A DNA stretch of 7,350 bases from Candidatus Saccharibacteria bacterium UBA2866 (GTDB taxonomy: Bacteria; Patescibacteriota; Saccharimonadia; Saccharimonadales; Saccharimonadaceae). The stretch covers positions 29,715 through 37,064 of the forward strand of contig DEEY01000010.1 of the NCBI GenBank assembly GCA_002350545.1, in the 5' to 3' direction. Under the pieces are notes generated by a model. The model did not search any database, was not told where the DNA came from, and worked only from the letters and a program-made list of their open reading frames with translations. The translations under genes and the position numbers were made by a program. Below are positions 6,511 to 7,350 of the stretch, piece by piece (position 1 is the first letter of the stretch; each line of letters opens with the position of its first letter).

Positions 6511-7228
6511 TTTTTTCCTTTCTTATTCTTTCGTATGATTTACCAACTTTGCTAAATTGCTGGGGGTAGATTTTGTTTGCCGATAGAGTTTGTACTAGCC
6601 AAAGTGGCAATACTCCATGGGCTTTAATTTCCATAATGATATTCCTCTTGTCCTTAAAGTATATTTTACCACGTTTTGGTTGTTTTAAACTAAAATTTTT
6701 AGCACGGTACTTTAGACCTTCATCAAAAGTAATTCGGAGATTATCGTCGCCTTTGTAAGATTCGCGATTATACATAGTCATGATTCTGGGTTCTAAGTTA
6801 AAATGCTTGATGTAGTTATCGATTTCTTTAGCGATTTGGCCGTCGCGACCGACTTCTTCACGTTTTTTTACTAAATCGAAGAGTTTGGTTTTATGTTTTA
6901 GAAATGCTTCATATTCGTCCTGGGTAATCATGACGCGACGTTTGTAGCCGGGGTTTAAATCTTTACCGCGCATTTTGGTTTTCATCTCCAAAAAAACACG
7001 ATCGTAGCCTTTGTAACTACGAGCGCGGAGTTTGTGCTTAAATATTGGCTGGTCGATAGACTGGACAATTAGATCTAGATTTTCGGTGTCAAAGTATACA
7101 TTATATACTTCGGATTTGTGATAATTATCCTTGTTCATGTTTTTCTTGATGGATTTTAGTAGCTCTTTTTTTTCCTCTTTAGTGATGAGATATTTTTTTT
7201 CAATCCGATCAAATACTTTGCCATCCAT
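6503..7228 (-). CDS. VTC-domain polyphosphate polymerase-like protein
   Basis: This 241-residue protein is a stand-alone VTC domain, the tunnel-shaped triphosphate-tunnel-type fold that makes polyphosphate from ATP in yeast Vtc4. It has no signal peptide, membrane segment, SPX domain or cysteine, so it should be cytosolic. Family motifs run in order: RIEKKYLI (8-15), YFDT (45-48), KLRAR (66-70), FLEMKTK (79-85), YKRR (95-98), EPRIMTMYNRESY (146-158), LRITFD (164-169), IIMEIKAHG (197-205) and FSKVGKSYER (225-234). The basic residues and the Glu in strand MEIK fit the phosphate- and metal-binding tunnel residues of Vtc4, so catalysis is expected but unproven; bacterial VTC proteins may use other polymers or acceptors. 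It is the first gene of the unit VTC-DUF4956-beta-helix. No Shine-Dalgarno precedes the ATG, and a -10 box 8 bases upstream suggests a leaderless or nearly leaderless mRNA. Confidence 0.92.
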   Translation of the reverse strand: MDGKVFDRIEKKYLITKEEKKELLKSIKKNMNKDNYHKSEVYNVYFDTENLDLIVQSIDQPIFKHKLRARSYKGYDRVFLEMKTKMRGKDLNPGYKRRVMITQDEYEAFLKHKTKLFDLVKKREEVGRDGQIAKEIDNYIKHFNLEPRIMTMYNRESYKGDDNLRITFDEGLKYRAKNFSLKQPKRGKIYFKDKRNIIMEIKAHGVLPLWLVQTLSANKIYPQQFSKVGKSYERIRKEKNV

Positions 7229-7236
7229 ACATATAT

Positions 7237-7242
7237 ATTATA
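7237..7242 (-). promoter_or_regulatory. -10 box for the VTC-DUF4956-beta-helix unit
   Basis: TATAAT on the minus strand is separated by 8 bases from the VTC ATG, putting the expected transcription start at about 7229-7230, one or two bases before the start codon. No good -35 box is seen at 16-18 bases. The absence of any Shine-Dalgarno agrees with leaderless initiation. Confidence 0.55.
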
Positions 7243-7270
7243 ATAGAAAACTTAAAAAAACCTGATATTT

Positions 7271-7279
7271 TGATATAAT
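7271..7279 (+). promoter_or_regulatory. Extended -10 promoter for the ABC ATPase gene
   Basis: TGATATAAT is a perfect extended -10 box. Seven bases downstream of the box falls on 7286, the A of the ATG, predicting a leaderless mRNA; no Shine-Dalgarno is present. TTAAAA at 7252-7257 could be a weak -35 at a 16-base spacing. A second TATAAT overlaps at 7279-7284 but would start transcription inside the gene. Confidence 0.55.
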
Positions 7280-7285
7280 ATAATT

Positions 7286-7350
7286 ATGCTTGAAATTCGG
7301 GGTGTGACAAAAGTCTACCAAACTGGTGGAATAAGGCGGACTGTACTTGC
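7286..7350 (+). CDS. ABC transporter ATP-binding protein, N-terminus only (cut by window)
   Basis: Only 21 full codons are present: MLEIRGVTKVYQTGGIRRTV and on. This is the usual first strand of an ABC ATPase, with the A-loop aromatic Tyr11 followed by a TGG...VL segment as in ATPases of the MacB/LolD type that pair with FtsX-like permeases. Walker A lies beyond the window, so the subfamily is a guess. It is transcribed away from the VTC unit across a 57-base intergenic region. Confidence 0.75.
   Translation, partial: MLEIRGVTKVYQTGGIRRTVL

Noticed and set aside
6004..6538. Two plus-strand open frames opposite the DUF4956 gene
   Set aside because: Both are antisense to a hallmark-bearing membrane protein; no ribosome site or domain was seen.
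7253..7260. A/T run as a terminator tail
   Set aside because: No stable stem precedes it on either strand, and it lies between two divergent starts where a terminator is not expected.

Overview
The window looks like compact bacterial DNA encoding mostly cell-envelope functions. Gene ends overlap or abut almost everywhere, and UAA, UAG and UGA all work as stops. TATAAT-type -10 boxes are easy to find, and two genes start almost exactly where their transcripts should start. Small membrane-anchored exported proteins, a kinase-less 7TM sensor domain and a VTC/DUF4956 pair together resemble a Candidate Phyla Radiation genome, most likely Saccharibacteria (TM7). That assignment is an inference from style and gene content; a Clostridia-like Gram-positive cannot be excluded from sequence alone.

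Layout. Bases 2-2355 (+) hold the 3' part of a CapA-like (PGA_cap metallophosphatase fold) protein overlapping a membrane-anchored class A beta-lactamase-like serine hydrolase. Bases 2352-4255 (-) hold a two-gene unit: a multi-pass membrane protein resembling the 7TM sensor region of histidine kinases, coupled by an ATGA overlap to a membrane-anchored Ig-like + CAP (SCP/PR-1) protein. Bases 4291-7228 (-) hold a three-gene unit: a VTC-type polyphosphate polymerase domain protein, a DUF4956 membrane protein, and an exported Cthe_2159-like (DUF4353) beta-helix carbohydrate-binding protein. From 7286 (+) a divergent ABC-transporter ATPase begins and runs off the window.

How the genes may work together. 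Four proteins (CapA-like, serine hydrolase, CAP, beta-helix) are predicted to sit outside the membrane on an N-terminal anchor, and all carry an even number of cysteines. The VTC protein should be cytosolic and DUF4956 integral to the membrane, so the three-gene unit spans cytosol, membrane and surface. The candidate for an under-described system is this unit: a polyanion-making enzyme, a membrane partner and a surface polysaccharide/polyanion-binding protein.

There is no stretch of more than 300 bases without a gene. The only real gaps are 35 bp (4256-4290) and 57 bp (7229-7285), and each carries promoter-like sequence. I saw no RNA genes, mobile elements, CRISPR arrays or convincing intrinsic terminators.
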